The notes under the pieces: generated by a model
Seen by the model: only the letters and a program-made list of their open reading frames with translations
The model's database searches: none
Told to the model about the DNA's origin: nothing
NCBI GenBank assembly: GCA_025210485.1
Contig: JAOARN010000121.1
Span: 49,317 to 113,316 of the forward strand
Reading direction: 5' to 3'
Source: Marinifilaceae bacterium
GTDB taxonomy: Bacteria > Bacteroidota > Bacteroidia > Bacteroidales > Marinifilaceae
Length of the DNA: 64,000 nucleotides
In this document: positions 1 through 10,601 of the stretch, piece by piece
Layout of the letters: the number at the start of each line of letters is the position of its first letter
Position numbering within the stretch: position 1 is the first letter of the stretch
Program-made: the position numbers and the translations under genes

Positions 1-1668
1 TACACGTACCCCATCAGCACCATACTTTGCTATCAAATCAAGAGGATCTGGTGAATTACCTAATGATTTAGACATTTTTCTACGTTGACTATCACGAACT
101 ATTCCTGTAAGATATACATTATTAAATGGTTTTTCACCTTTATATTCATAACCAGCAATAATCATTCTAGCTATCCAGAAAAATAAAATATCAGGACCAC
201 TAACTAAATCATTTGTTGGATAATAATAATTTATATCTTTATTATCTGGATTTCTAATTCCATCAAATACAGATATAGGCCATAACCAAGAAGAAAACCA
301 AGTATCTAATACATCTTCATCTTGTTTTAATTCATCTGCAGTATAATCTTTTCCTGTTTTCTCTTTAGCCTTAAGTATTGCTTCGTCTGAATTTTTAGCT
401 ACAATGTGTCCTCCTTCAGGAAGGTAATAAACAGGTATTCTTTGTCCCCACCATAATTGTCTAGAGATACACCAATCTTTCACATTCTCCATCCAGTGTT
501 TATAGGTATTTTTAAACTTAGCTGGATGTAATTGGATATCATCATTCATTACATGCTCAAGAGCAGGCTTAGCAAGCTCGGTCATTTTTAAGAACCACTG
601 CATACTTAATTTAGGCTCAATTGCTGCATCTGTTCTTTCTGAATAACCTACTTTATTTACGTAGTCTTCTATTTTTTCAAGATTGCCTGCTTTTTCCAAT
701 TCTGGAATAATAGCATCTCTAACCTCAAATCTATCCATTCCAACAAACATCTGAGCTGCTTCACTCAATGTTCCATTATCATTAAATATATCTATTGATT
801 CGAGATTATGTCTATGCCCTATTTCGTAATCATTAATATCGTGAGCAGGAGTTATTTTCAAAGCACCTGTACCGAATTCCATATCCACATATTCATCTTG
901 AATAATTGGAACAGTTCTATTAACAAGAGGTACAATAACTTTTTTACCTTTTAAGTGTTGAAATCGCTCATCTTTTGGATTTACACATACCGCAGTATCT
1001 CCAAGTATAGTTTCTGGTCGAGTAGTTGCAATAATTAAATAATTATCCTCACCTTCGATTTGGTATCTCAAATAATATAATTTGGACTGAACTTCTTTAT
1101 GAATAACTTCTTCGTCAGAAACAGCAGTTTGAGCAGCTGGATCCCAATTAACCATTCTAACACCTCTGTAAATAAGTCCTTTTTCATACAAATCAATAAA
1201 AGTATCAATCACAGATTCGTATAGAGATTCATCCATAGTAAAACTAGTTCTATCCCAATCACAAGAAGCACCTAATCTTTTTAATTGTTCTAGTATTATA
1301 CCACCATGCTTTTCTTTCCATTCCCAAGCATGTTTCATAAAATCATCTCTAGTTAAATCAGATTTGCTTATCCCCTCTTGTTTTAGTTTGTTCACAACCT
1401 TAGCTTCTGTAGCAATAGAAGCATGATCAGTACCAGGAACCCAACAAGCATTTTTACCCTTAATACGGGCTCTGCGGACCAATACATCCTGAATCGTATT
1501 ATTTAGCATATGTCCCATATGCAAGACACCAGTGACATTTGGTGGTGGAATTACTATTGTATAAGGCTCACGACTATCAGGCTCTGAGTGGAAAAATCTC
1601 TTTTCCATCCAATGCTTATACCATTTTTCTTCCGAATCAGCAGGATTGTACTTAGTTGGAATTTCCAT
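1..1668 (-). CDS. valS: Valine--tRNA ligase, 3' end cut off by the window edge
   Basis: Charges tRNA-Val with valine in the cytoplasm. The first 556 codons are present and the frame is open to the left edge, so the anticodon-binding end is missing. The class I signature reads HMGH at residues 50-53, after PPPNVTGVL, and KMSKS lies at 531-535. The region between is rich in the motifs of the editing (CP1) insert. The ATG at 1666-1668 is chosen because the protein begins [11 protein letters not shown], as usual for the family. It is transcribed alone, with a candidate promoter at 1815-1822. Seen: both class I motifs and family-like sequence throughout. The identification is firm. Confidence 0.97.
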   Translation of the reverse strand, partial: MEIPTKYNPADSEEKWYKHWMEKRFFHSEPDSREPYTIVIPPPNVTGVLHMGHMLNNTIQDVLVRRARIKGKNACWVPGTDHASIATEAKVVNKLKQEGISKSDLTRDDFMKHAWEWKEKHGGIILEQLKRLGASCDWDRTSFTMDESLYESVIDTFIDLYEKGLIYRGVRMVNWDPAAQTAVSDEEVIHKEVQSKLYYLRYQIEGEDNYLIIATTRPETILGDTAVCVNPKDERFQHLKGKKVIVPLVNRTVPIIQDEYVDMEFGTGALKITPAHDINDYEIGHRHNLESIDIFNDNGTLSEAAQMFVGMDRFEVRDAIIPELEKAGNLEKIEDYVNKVGYSERTDAAIEPKLSMQWFLKMTELAKPALEHVMNDDIQLHPAKFKNTYKHWMENVKDWCISRQLWWGQRIPVYYLPEGGHIVAKNSDEAILKAKEKTGKDYTADELKQDEDVLDTWFSSWLWPISVFDGIRNPDNKDINYYYPTNDLVSGPDILFFWIARMIIAGYEYKGEKPFNNVYLTGIVRDSQRRKMSKSLGNSPDPLDLIAKYGADGVRV

Positions 1669-1814
1669 TTTTTAATTATTTAAAGATTTGATTATTTATT
1701 TCATTAAAATACTTTGACACTATTTTAAAAATTCAACTAGTTAATATATTAGTTTAATCTTTAAAAGAGGGATATTATTGATTTAATATTTATTAGACCA
1801 ATAATTAAGGAAGG

Positions 1815-1822
1815 CAAAAGTA
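1815..1822 (-). promoter_or_regulatory. Candidate -7 box for valS
   Basis: On the minus strand this reads TACTTTTG, a full match to the Bacteroidota -7 consensus TAnnTTTG. The -33 region about 19 nt further upstream is only TTTG-like. It would give a leader of roughly 140 nt before valS. Confidence 0.35.
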
Positions 1823-1848
1823 AAAAATAATAGTGTTATATCATAAAT

Positions 1849-1879
1849 AAAAAAGCTCGACTTAATGTCGAGCTTTTTT
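1849..1879 (-). terminator. Intrinsic terminator after the starch-synthase-like gene
   Basis: A perfect 13-bp inverted repeat (arms 1849-1861 and 1867-1879, 5-nt loop) has a GCTCGAC core and A/T-rich ends that give a U run on the minus strand. It lies about 20 nt past the stop of the gene ending at 1900. Confidence 0.8.
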
Positions 1880-1899
1880 ACTAGTATATAGGTGTTTTT

Positions 1900-2706
1900 T
1901 TATTTAACTAATTCGTCATAAAGATTAGAATAAGCTTCTACATATTCATCTTTATCTTTGTATCCTATAACTGGTTTACCCGAGGCATAAGCATAATCTT
2001 TAACTTCTTGATTGACTTCTGGGCTTCCCATAACTATAGCATCTGCCTGATCAATTGCTAATTTATTAATCGAAGCATATGTTCTTTCTTTTAATATTTC
2101 AACATCACTTGGCTCTACACCTTCAACAATGGCCTTTTCGTGGAAATTTTCGGCAAATTGCGTTGGAAACTCATCATCATAAACAGAGAACACAACTTTA
2201 GTATCAGTGAATAGAGGATCTTCGTTAAATGCTTTTTTCAAATACAGAGGTAATAAACCAGTAAACCAGCCTTGGCAATGAACTACATCTGGAGCCCATC
2301 TAAGTTTTTTTACAGTTTCAAGAACACCTCTTGCGAAAAATATTGCTCTTTCATCATTATCTGCAAATCCCTCACCATTATCATCTAAAAGAATTTTCTT
2401 CCTTTGGAAATAATCTTCATTATCAATAAAGTAAACCTGCATTCTTGCAGCCTGAATTGATGCAACCTTAATTATCAAAGGATGGTCGGTATCATCAATA
2501 ATAAGATTCATACCCGACAAACGTATAACTTCGTGCAGTTGGTTTCTTCTCTCATTTATACAACCATAGCGAGGCATAAAAGTCCTTATTTCCTTACCAG
2601 TTTCTTGCACTCCTTGAGGTAGTTGTCTTCCTATTGCTGACATTTCTGTTTCTGGCAAATAAGGCATTATTTCTTGAGAAACAAACAATACTTTTGTCTT
2701 TTCCAT
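1900..2706 (-). CDS. Stand-alone starch/glycogen synthase N-terminal domain protein
   Basis: A 268-residue protein resembling the N-terminal Rossmann half of GT5 glycogen/starch synthases: KVLFVSQEIMPY at the start, IRTFMPRYG near residue 42, VYFIDNEDYF near 90 and PDVVHCQGWFTGLLP near 140. Full synthases are about 480 residues, with a second GT-B domain that is absent here. The K-x-G-G-L motif that contacts ADP-glucose is also missing; its place reads TEMSAIG. Proteins of this short type are common in Bacteroidota, so this is probably a family of its own and not a broken gene. Ordinary glycogen synthase activity is doubtful; a binding or regulatory role is inference. It is a single-gene unit with a terminator. 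Confidence 0.8.
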   Translation of the reverse strand: MEKTKVLFVSQEIMPYLPETEMSAIGRQLPQGVQETGKEIRTFMPRYGCINERRNQLHEVIRLSGMNLIIDDTDHPLIIKVASIQAARMQVYFIDNEDYFQRKKILLDDNGEGFADNDERAIFFARGVLETVKKLRWAPDVVHCQGWFTGLLPLYLKKAFNEDPLFTDTKVVFSVYDDEFPTQFAENFHEKAIVEGVEPSDVEILKERTYASINKLAIDQADAIVMGSPEVNQEVKDYAYASGKPVIGYKDKDEYVEAYSNLYDELVK

Positions 2707-2738
2707 ATATATAATATTGTTTTATTACAAATTCGCTG

Positions 2739-2746
2739 CAAAATTA
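2739..2746 (-). promoter_or_regulatory. Candidate -7 box for the starch-synthase-like gene
   Basis: The minus strand reads TAATTTTG, matching TAnnTTTG at all fixed positions, about 33 nt upstream of the ATG. No clear TTTG lies at the expected -33 distance, so support is partial. Confidence 0.3.
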
Positions 2747-2973
2747 ATAAAATTTATTAACTTTTTATAGGTCGATTTAATTAAAGATTCTTAATTACAG
2801 GTCTATTATATTACTATAAATTCTTTTTAATTAAATGAATGCTCGATTTTTCTTATCTACTAGTAGTTTCACAAAACTAAGAATTTTTTTCAATTTTAAT
2901 TAACCATTGTTAAAATTTTATTATTTTTTGATTAATGTTTAAGTTTTTATAACCAACATCAATTTTTTATAAT

Positions 2974-5900
2974 TTATAAGTGATACATCTTCTGCATTTT
3001 ACTTACTGTATTTCCTTGTGAGTCCCTAACTTTACATCTATAAAAATAAACTCCACGCGCTAACTGATCTCCATATTCATCTTTTCCATCCCATTCAATA
3101 GTTTGAGCTATATTGCCTTGACTTTGTATTTGTCCTGATATTGTTTTTACTATTTTACCTGAAACCGTATAAACCTGAATTAAAACATCTAAATTAGAAC
3201 CTGCCTTATTGTGTTCAAATATAAACTTTGTATTAGTTGTAAATGGATTTGGATAATTTACTAAATTTCGAATAATCAACTTTTCGTCATTCTCAACCTT
3301 AAAACTTAATTCTTCTTGACTTGAATTATTCATATTATCCCATATCTTAAGAGATAATGTATGTTCTCCAGATTCCAAAGATTTCATTTGGTATCTTATT
3401 TCTCCTTTTTTATAATTGTTTAAATCAGAAATATAATAATCATTTAATTTTATTTCTTCTTTATTATCAATTTTCAGAATTATATCATGCCCTATAGAAT
3501 TGCCTATGGTATTTATTCCTGTTTCATCTTCTAATTTTGCAATTAATGTTGGAGAACTACCCGTTAATCCACCATCAACAAAATCATAATTATTCATATA
3601 TAACTGGACTACTGGACCATTATTGTCAATTATTGGATTTGGATTACTCCCTCCTACCTTTAATCCTTGTGTATTACCTATTCGTTGGTTTTCCGTCCTA
3701 TCTGCATAATAAATAATTTTACCATCACCTTCTTTATAGCTTATGTCTTTTGGAACAAAAAAACTGTATTCAAATTCGCCCTTTTCCACTTTTGATTTTC
3801 CTCTAAATATAACAGCATCTCTGGATTCATACTCAAATGGATCACCATCATTACCTTTGGTTTCGAGTTGACGCTTCTTATCATACACAACGGGGTAAAT
3901 ATAACCATTGAAATCTTGCAACTTATTGTTTTTTGAGTCTGTAACAACTCCTTGTATATGTTGTTCACTCATAGCCATAAAACTATCGCTAAAAGATGCA
4001 AGCTCAACATTATTTATTTTTGTGGTTAATATGTTTGGCTTTGGAAGCAAAATTTTCAATGCTGGATCACCAAGTAAAGTGAAATTTCTTTTATTGATAC
4101 CTGTATTAGAATTCACCTTTGTTATTCTCATTAAGTCTCCAATTCGAATATCATCCTCTGATTTTGATAGGTCGCATAATGCAATATAGAAGTTCTTATT
4201 CAAATCAAAATTTGGAGTAGAATAAACCAACCTTGTTGTTGTCAACATTCCAACAGCTCCTCCATCGGGATTACACATTAATATTTCGCCAGCAGATTTT
4301 AATTCATGATTATCGAATCGGCTAAATTCACAAGTAGCCGTAACAAAAACAGTTAATTTATTTTTATTTGTCCATGAATTGATACTTGGTATATTTATCA
4401 CTGATTCATGCGATAAGCCATATTCATTACCATGACCAGTGTAATTTACGATTAAACATCCATTATTTATATTATCTGTAATATCTGATTTTGCTTGTGG
4501 ATAAGACTGACCATAAGCCGAACTAAGCTGCTGGTAACTATCAAGAAAAAGGCTTTTTGTATTAATAGATGGATTATTATTCTGCACATATTCTATTAAA
4601 AGATTTGCATCTCGCATATGAATATTTCCATCCTCATCATCAGCTATAAACAATATTTTATTTTGCCATGATCCTGATTCAGAATTATAATATTTCTGAA
4701 TTTTATTCACTATATCTGTTGCTTCAGATTCTGAATTCACAGCTAATCTTCCAACTCCAATATCAACTAATCCTTGGTGTCCACCTTCGTCTTCATCCAT
4801 AAAAACAAAAAAATCATCACTTACGAAACTCTCAACTGGACTTAGTGATTCAAAACTTTGATAACAAGGAATGTCATTGGTTGATTTACCTGTGATATTT
4901 TTATTATCATATGATGCATCTCCAAATAGAAGCAGATATTTTGGCAATTTGCCTTGTTGTTGACCTCTTGTGTACAACATTCTTACGAAATTACGAATAG
5001 AACTAATATCTGGACTTCCAGATGAAAATTCATTGTAAATTTGATTTACATCTACCACTATTGATGAAAGATTATCTTTTGATCTATGTAGATTTGCAAG
5101 AGCATTAGCTTGATTTAAATATCTACGGTTGCTAACAATAATTAAATCTACTACAGGGCTAGCATGTAGATTTTGATTTTTCACCTCAGACGATAAAAAG
5201 ACCTCTGGAAAATCTTTACTCAGTGGATTGAAAACAACATATTTCTTTAATTTATTTGGCAAATCAGTAAAACTCGTAATAGAATTTGAAAAATTTGATT
5301 TCACTAATCTCTGATTTTCACTATCTCCAATCTCCCATATAATATCACTAGTTTTTGTGTTTGTTATATTATACTTCACAGTACCAATATATCCAATACT
5401 TTCAGAAGATTGAAAACTCAATTGTTCTCCTTTCAGATTAAGAGCACATTTAGCATGTGCAGAAATATAGTCAAGCCAGATTATATCAGAAGGAAAGTCT
5501 TTTTCAGCATACATCCCTATATTCACTTGTTCATTATAGGATCCTGCAATCTCATATTTCCCATATTGTAAATTAGCATACCGGGATGTATATGAACTTA
5601 AATTAACCGGATTGAATTGGAGTTTCCCAATTTCTTGAGAATTATAATTAATATTCAAACTTGGATTTCCGCTTGATCGAGCCACTGATCGAACCTTTAC
5701 GTATAAGCTATTTTGTAGTATTCCTGGAAAATTAAACCCAAAAGAGCTTGATTGTTCTATGTCCATCTTTTGTCCTAACCATAAACTACCACTATTTAAT
5801 AAATTATACTTATCTTCTTCGTAGTATTGATTATTATCATAAAAATTAATTTCTTGATTAGATTCAGGGAAATTTATATCTGAATTAGGAAAATTATACT

Positions 5901-6747
5901 CTCCTAAATCTGAGCTAATAAAATAAAAAGCACTATCTGAGTATATGTTTTTTTGATGTTCATAAATCTTCTCTTCCTTATTATAAGTCCAGTTTGTTGG
6001 ACCATTTGCATAAAACAATATATAGTCGCCCTCATTAAATATATTATCGTCACCTTTATTCATATACATAATATTCAGAGGAAGATCATCCTTATCTTCA
6101 TCCTTATTATACACTGAAAGCATTCCACCTCCGTGTCCATATATTCTAATATTTTTTGGATTTGTAATACCAAACTGAATCAATTGCTCGTAACTAATTT
6201 TATGGATCCCCGACTTAGTAACGGCTATTTTTTTCCAATTGCCAGAAGATAAAATAGAATACGACTTATAGGTCTTCATTCTTTTTTTTCTATTCTTTGT
6301 TGAATTACTTTCTGATAAAAGTCTTAAATTAAAATCTATTAATTTTGAGTAATCTGACGAAGTTGATTTTCTAATTGGACAAAAACTAACCAACAAATAC
6401 TTTTTATTTCGGGAATGGTATGATTTTACTTTAATATTGAATTGCGATTCGATTTTTGATACATTAATACTATTTAATTCCTCTTGGTTTAGTTTTTCAA
6501 AAATATCGTTCTCTATTCTTATATTGGTATAATTAGTTCCTGTTACTTCAAAACTATAGGAAAATACTGGTAGATTATCAGCATAATTGTAATCACAATT
6601 ATTCTCAAAACATATTATCTTTCTTGACTCAGATTTACTCAACTTTATTTCATCTAATTTCCATTTTAACTTAAAATTATTCTGTGAGAACAAAATGTTA
6701 CTATACATAAGAAAAAGTAGTAATATAAGAATAGGCTTTAGCTTCAT
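2974..6747 (-). CDS. porU: Type IX secretion sortase PorU (C25 gingipain-like peptidase)
   Basis: PorU removes the C-terminal signal of type IX secretion cargo at the cell surface and attaches the cargo to the outer membrane. The 1257-residue protein has a hydrophobic signal peptide (about 1-21), a long N-terminal region, a peptidase C25 domain at about 533-905 and a T9SS-type C-terminal domain beginning YPNPFTTNTKF and ending in short beta strands. The catalytic pair is visible: His772 in NYTGHGNEYG and Cys806 in TATCEFSRFD. Length and order match PorU, not a secreted gingipain, which would have a propeptide. It diverges from gldJ across 600 bp; porU, porV and gldJ cluster in Flavobacterium, but porV is not in this window. 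Confidence 0.9.
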   Translation of the reverse strand: MKLKPILILLLFLMYSNILFSQNNFKLKWKLDEIKLSKSESRKIICFENNCDYNYADNLPVFSYSFEVTGTNYTNIRIENDIFEKLNQEELNSINVSKIESQFNIKVKSYHSRNKKYLLVSFCPIRKSTSSDYSKLIDFNLRLLSESNSTKNRKKRMKTYKSYSILSSGNWKKIAVTKSGIHKISYEQLIQFGITNPKNIRIYGHGGGMLSVYNKDEDKDDLPLNIMYMNKGDDNIFNEGDYILFYANGPTNWTYNKEEKIYEHQKNIYSDSAFYFISSDLGEYNFPNSDINFPESNQEINFYDNNQYYEEDKYNLLNSGSLWLGQKMDIEQSSSFGFNFPGILQNSLYVKVRSVARSSGNPSLNINYNSQEIGKLQFNPVNLSSYTSRYANLQYGKYEIAGSYNEQVNIGMYAEKDFPSDIIWLDYISAHAKCALNLKGEQLSFQSSESIGYIGTVKYNITNTKTSDIIWEIGDSENQRLVKSNFSNSITSFTDLPNKLKKYVVFNPLSKDFPEVFLSSEVKNQNLHASPVVDLIIVSNRRYLNQANALANLHRSKDNLSSIVVDVNQIYNEFSSGSPDISSIRNFVRMLYTRGQQQGKLPKYLLLFGDASYDNKNITGKSTNDIPCYQSFESLSPVESFVSDDFFVFMDEDEGGHQGLVDIGVGRLAVNSESEATDIVNKIQKYYNSESGSWQNKILFIADDEDGNIHMRDANLLIEYVQNNNPSINTKSLFLDSYQQLSSAYGQSYPQAKSDITDNINNGCLIVNYTGHGNEYGLSHESVINIPSINSWTNKNKLTVFVTATCEFSRFDNHELKSAGEILMCNPDGGAVGMLTTTRLVYSTPNFDLNKNFYIALCDLSKSEDDIRIGDLMRITKVNSNTGINKRNFTLLGDPALKILLPKPNILTTKINNVELASFSDSFMAMSEQHIQGVVTDSKNNKLQDFNGYIYPVVYDKKRQLETKGNDGDPFEYESRDAVIFRGKSKVEKGEFEYSFFVPKDISYKEGDGKIIYYADRTENQRIGNTQGLKVGGSNPNPIIDNNGPVVQLYMNNYDFVDGGLTGSSPTLIAKLEDETGINTIGNSIGHDIILKIDNKEEIKLNDYYISDLNNYKKGEIRYQMKSLESGEHTLSLKIWDNMNNSSQEELSFKVENDEKLIIRNLVNYPNPFTTNTKFIFEHNKAGSNLDVLIQVYTVSGKIVKTISGQIQSQGNIAQTIEWDGKDEYGDQLARGVYFYRCKVRDSQGNTVSKMQKMYHL

Positions 6748-7347
6748 GATATTCTAAGTGTAATTTTTAAAAAAACCATATTTATTTATTATAATAAAGA
6801 TATTATAATTTTCAATTATGAGAATTAGATAATTAATAAAAAACAAAACTCAAAGTTAACAAAAAGCTTAACCTATTTCACTATAATATTTATTATTGAA
6901 GAACAGATAAAACCAATATTTGATATAAAATCATGTATTTTAATAATTAAAAATATTTCCACGAATAATATTTAGTGTGTTTTATTCGTTATTATGAAAA
7001 GGAATATTAATCTTAATAATAAATTAATTATTTTTCAGTATAGCATTTTAGCATACTGTTAAATAAGAGTAAATTAGTGTAAGTTTTCATAATTTTTTGA
7101 AATTAATTGGAAAAAAGTAAAACAGAACACAATAATTTATATCTATATTTAGTTATATTTGTTGAATTAATTATTTTTTGAGACGAACAGCATTTATTTA
7201 ACTATAAATGTGAATATTTTTTTAATTAAGTTGCTTTTAGTTTAGCCATTTGCATATTATCTATAATTAGAGTATAATATATTTCAATTTAGAAATTAAT
7301 TTAATTGTATTGCTTGGCAGATGTCTTAGTTTAAAAATTATCTACCT
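6748..7347. other. Divergent intergenic region between porU and gldJ
   Basis: 600 bp of very AT-rich DNA that must hold promoters for both genes. I see no convincing TTTG/TAnnTTTG pair, no RNA element and no plausible small gene. A stretch just before gldJ reads TAGTTTAA, a weak -7 resemblance. Confidence 0.4.
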
Positions 7348-8874
7348 ATGAAATTAAAAACTAACATTTTTGTTGCTATTGCGGTTGTTTTGTCCGTTTT
7401 TACACAATCTTGCTCCAAGATGGGTATTCTAGGAGGTGGGGAAAAATCACCTACTACTGGCATGCCATATAATAGTAAAGAATACGGAGGATTTCAGCAT
7501 AATTCAGGTTATCATCAAGAAACAGGACCAGGTCTTGTATACATTCAAGGTGGTAGCTTCACCATGGGACAAACACAACAAGATGTATTATCTGAATGGA
7601 ATAATGTTCCAAGACGCGTTACTCTTCCATCATACTATATAGATGAGTGCGAAGTAAGAAATGTAGATTATCTTGAATATCTATATTGGTTAAAAAGAGT
7701 ATATGTATCATATCCTTCTGTGCATAAAAAAGCATTGCCAGACACCTTAGTCTGGAGAAATGAACTAGCATATAACGAACCTTATGTCTTAAATTATCTT
7801 AGACATCCAGCATATGCTGAATATCCTGTTGTTGGCGTATCATGGGAGCAAGCTGTGGAATATTGCGAATGGAGAACAGACAGAGTTAACGAACAAATTC
7901 TTATTGAAAAAGGTATACTTAATCCTGATCCAAACCAGAAAGATGAAAACAACTTTAACACTGATGCTTATTTAGCTGGTAAATACATCGGTAGCGTCAA
8001 AGAAAATCTAGATAATCTTGGACCTGATGGAGAAGATAAAAGACCTGTAAGATGGAATGATGGTATTTTATTACCTAAATACCGCCTACCGACCGAGGCC
8101 GAGTGGGAATATGCTGCTCTAGGACTTGTAGGAAATACTTCGGAAGAAAGAATTACAAGTAGAAGAATATATCCATGGAATGGTCACTGGGTTAGAAATG
8201 AAAACCTAAAAGACAGAGGTAAAATGATGGCCAACTTTGCACGTGGTAGAGGTGATTATATGGGTACTGCTGGTTCATTAAATGATGGTGGTGACATTAC
8301 CATGCCTGTTAAATCTTTTTGGCCTAACGACTATGGATTATATTGTATGTCAGGTAATGTAAACGAATGGGTTGCTGATGTATATAGACCTATGTCTTCT
8401 CAAGATGTTGCCGAATTTAATCCTTATCGTGGTAACGTGTTTACTACATTGGTTAGAGACTCGGATGGGAATGTAGTTGAAAAAGACTCTTTAGGTAGAT
8501 TAAGAAGAAGACTTCAAACAGATGAAGAATTAATTGGTCGTAAAAATTATCATACTGCTGATAACCGTAACTATAAAGATGGTGACGTAATGTCTAGTAT
8601 CGTAGATGATGGACAATGGAATAATCCAGATCATCAGAAAGGTGGCTCGGGCAGAATGTATGTTCATGCCAAAGGAGGTGCCAAAGGTGAATATTCAAGT
8701 CTTGTAACAGATGAAACTAGAGTTTACAAAGGTGGATCATGGAAAGATAGAGCCTATTGGTTGTCTCCAAGTACTAGAAGATATTTAGGACAAAGAGAAG
8801 CAACTGACGATATAGGTTTTAGATGTGCGATGAGTCATGTAGGGAAACCAAGAAAAGACGAAGTAAAAAAATAA
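7348..8874 (+). CDS. gldJ: Gliding motility / type IX secretion lipoprotein GldJ
   Basis: An outer-membrane lipoprotein with a formylglycine-generating-enzyme (SUMF1/FGE) fold, needed for gliding and type IX secretion in Bacteroidota. The signal peptide ends in the lipobox TQSC, with lipidated Cys22. The FGE-like domain starts GLVYIQGGSFTMG (about 62-75) and ends with WKDRAYWLSPSTRRYLG and IGFRCAM. The segment DECEVRNVDYLEYLYWLKR and the 508-residue length favour GldJ over the shorter paralogue GldK. It faces porU across a shared upstream region and is followed by a strong terminator. In Bacteroidota this fold is structural, not a sulfatase activator. Confidence 0.9.
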   Translation: MKLKTNIFVAIAVVLSVFTQSCSKMGILGGGEKSPTTGMPYNSKEYGGFQHNSGYHQETGPGLVYIQGGSFTMGQTQQDVLSEWNNVPRRVTLPSYYIDECEVRNVDYLEYLYWLKRVYVSYPSVHKKALPDTLVWRNELAYNEPYVLNYLRHPAYAEYPVVGVSWEQAVEYCEWRTDRVNEQILIEKGILNPDPNQKDENNFNTDAYLAGKYIGSVKENLDNLGPDGEDKRPVRWNDGILLPKYRLPTEAEWEYAALGLVGNTSEERITSRRIYPWNGHWVRNENLKDRGKMMANFARGRGDYMGTAGSLNDGGDITMPVKSFWPNDYGLYCMSGNVNEWVADVYRPMSSQDVAEFNPYRGNVFTTLVRDSDGNVVEKDSLGRLRRRLQTDEELIGRKNYHTADNRNYKDGDVMSSIVDDGQWNNPDHQKGGSGRMYVHAKGGAKGEYSSLVTDETRVYKGGSWKDRAYWLSPSTRRYLGQREATDDIGFRCAMSHVGKPRKDEVKK

Positions 8875-8890
8875 GCCAAGCATATAACAC

Positions 8891-8926
8891 AAAAAAAGCG
8901 ATAGTTGTTAACTATCGCTTTTTTTT
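8891..8926. terminator. Bidirectional terminator between gldJ and the CstA gene
   Basis: A perfect inverted repeat (arms 8891-8906 and 8910-8925, core GCGATAGTT) flanked by A7 and T8, between converging genes ending at 8874 and 8932. Confidence 0.9.
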
Positions 8927-8931
8927 ATACC

Positions 8932-10371
8932 CTAACAATTTCTATTTTTCCAAAACACAGTCATAAAAATATAAAGAAATATAGAGAAAACTACAGATAA
9001 ACTGTAAGCCAATAGCGGACTCAAAAACAAGCCTCCAGAAGAGTATGGAGCTACCAGAATATAAGAAGAACATACCAAACTCATAAATAAAGCAGGAATA
9101 CTTAAGTATAAATGATTTTTATTATTTTTCATCAAATAGGCTGAAGCAGTCCATAGCATTATCACGGAAAGTATTTGATTAGAAATACCAACATATTTCC
9201 ATATTGTAGCAAAATCAATTTGAGAAAGAATAAAACCTACAATAAACAAAGGAATGGAAATATATAATCTTGATTTTATATTTGATTGATTAATCTTCAA
9301 TAAATCAGCTAAACTAAGACGAGCACTTCTAAATGCAGTATCTCCAGTAGTTATAGGACAGGCAATCACTCCTATTATTGCAATGATAGCACCAGATTTA
9401 CCTAACCATGTATTACAAATTAGATTTACAATCTGTGCAGGTTTAACCCCTGAATTAATACTTTGATTCAAACCATCTACATCACCATAAAAATTCATTG
9501 CAGCTGTAGCCCAAATCATAGCAACAATACCCTCAACAATCATAGAGCCATAAAATACTGGTCGTCCATATGATTCTTTGGTCATACATCTTGCCATCAT
9601 AGGTGATTGAGTAGAATGAAAACCCGAAATGGCACCACATGATAACACAATAAACATCATCGGAAATAGAATATTTTTATGAGGAATACAATGCATATTT
9701 TTTAAACTAGATAGACTAATTTCATTAAGACTAAAATCTGAAACCTGAAAATGCATATATATCATCACCACTGCAATGCTAACTGCCATTATCAACAAAG
9801 CAATCCCAAATAAGGGATATATTTTTCCAATAATTTTATTTATTGGCAAGAGGGTTGCTATTAGGTAGTATGCAAAAATAATATAAAGCCACCAAGTCAT
9901 GGAAGTTTTAGTCATAGCTGCGAGTAAGGATGCAGGACCATTAACAAAAGCGACACCTACAAATATTAGAAGCATCAAGGTAAAAATCGAAACAAGGTAT
10001 TTTGTAGTATTTCCTAGGTACTTTCCGACTATCTCGGGCATACTTATTCCATTATGTCGTATTGAAATCATACCTGAAAAATAGTCATGGACAGCACCCA
10101 TAAAAATACATCCTAACACAATCCAGATATATGAAATCGGTCCATACATAGCCCCTAATATAGCACCAAATATAGGACCTAAACCAGCAATATTTAGAAA
10201 TTGAATAGTAAACATTTTCCACTTCTTCATAGGAATATAATCAACTCCATCCTCTAATTTTATTGCTGGAGTGATTTTAGAATCATCAATCGAAAAAAAT
10301 TTCTCAATAAATTTACCATAGCTAAAATAAGCCAATATCAGAATACTGATAGATATAATAAAAGTTAACAT
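8932..10371 (-). CDS. cstA: CstA-family transporter (peptide/pyruvate uptake)
   Basis: A multi-pass inner-membrane protein of the carbon-starvation CstA family, which imports peptides or pyruvate when carbon is short. Family landmarks are seen: NIAGLGPIFGAILGAMYGP, GAVHDYFSGMISIRHNG, GFHSTQSPMMARCM and CPITTGDTAFRSARL. At 479 residues it is the short form found in many Bacteroidota; E. coli CstA is about 700. About a dozen hydrophobic segments are evident. It is a single gene ending at a shared terminator. The substrate cannot be told from sequence, and no BtsSR-type sensor lies nearby. Confidence 0.9.
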   Translation of the reverse strand: MLTFIISISILILAYFSYGKFIEKFFSIDDSKITPAIKLEDGVDYIPMKKWKMFTIQFLNIAGLGPIFGAILGAMYGPISYIWIVLGCIFMGAVHDYFSGMISIRHNGISMPEIVGKYLGNTTKYLVSIFTLMLLIFVGVAFVNGPASLLAAMTKTSMTWWLYIIFAYYLIATLLPINKIIGKIYPLFGIALLIMAVSIAVVMIYMHFQVSDFSLNEISLSSLKNMHCIPHKNILFPMMFIVLSCGAISGFHSTQSPMMARCMTKESYGRPVFYGSMIVEGIVAMIWATAAMNFYGDVDGLNQSINSGVKPAQIVNLICNTWLGKSGAIIAIIGVIACPITTGDTAFRSARLSLADLLKINQSNIKSRLYISIPLFIVGFILSQIDFATIWKYVGISNQILSVIMLWTASAYLMKNNKNHLYLSIPALFMSLVCSSYILVAPYSSGGLFLSPLLAYSLSVVFSIFLYIFMTVFWKNRNC

Positions 10372-10601
10372 AATTGTATTTTAAAATTTGCCTAAATGTA
10401 CTAATTCCATTTTTAAATAGTTCCTCCAACTATATAAATAAAAGCATAATAAAAAAGACAAGACATGACTCAAATATTAAAATCATTGAGTCATTATCAT
10501 TTACAATTATCAATATAATAAGCATTATATTATATTTTTTATTATTTTGGTATTTCTAATTGAATAATGCCATTTAGATTTATTAAAACCCAAAATAAAA
10601 T

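Noticed and set aside
7348..8874. GldK instead of GldJ
   Set aside because: The 508-residue length, the LEYLYWLKR segment and the position divergent from porU fit GldJ better; GldK is usually shorter and sits with gldLMN.
10374..10559. 61-codon plus-strand frame between the CstA and AMP nucleosidase genes
   Set aside because: Ile/Phe-rich translation of AT-rich intergenic DNA, with no domain, and it abuts the divergent cstA start where promoters are needed.
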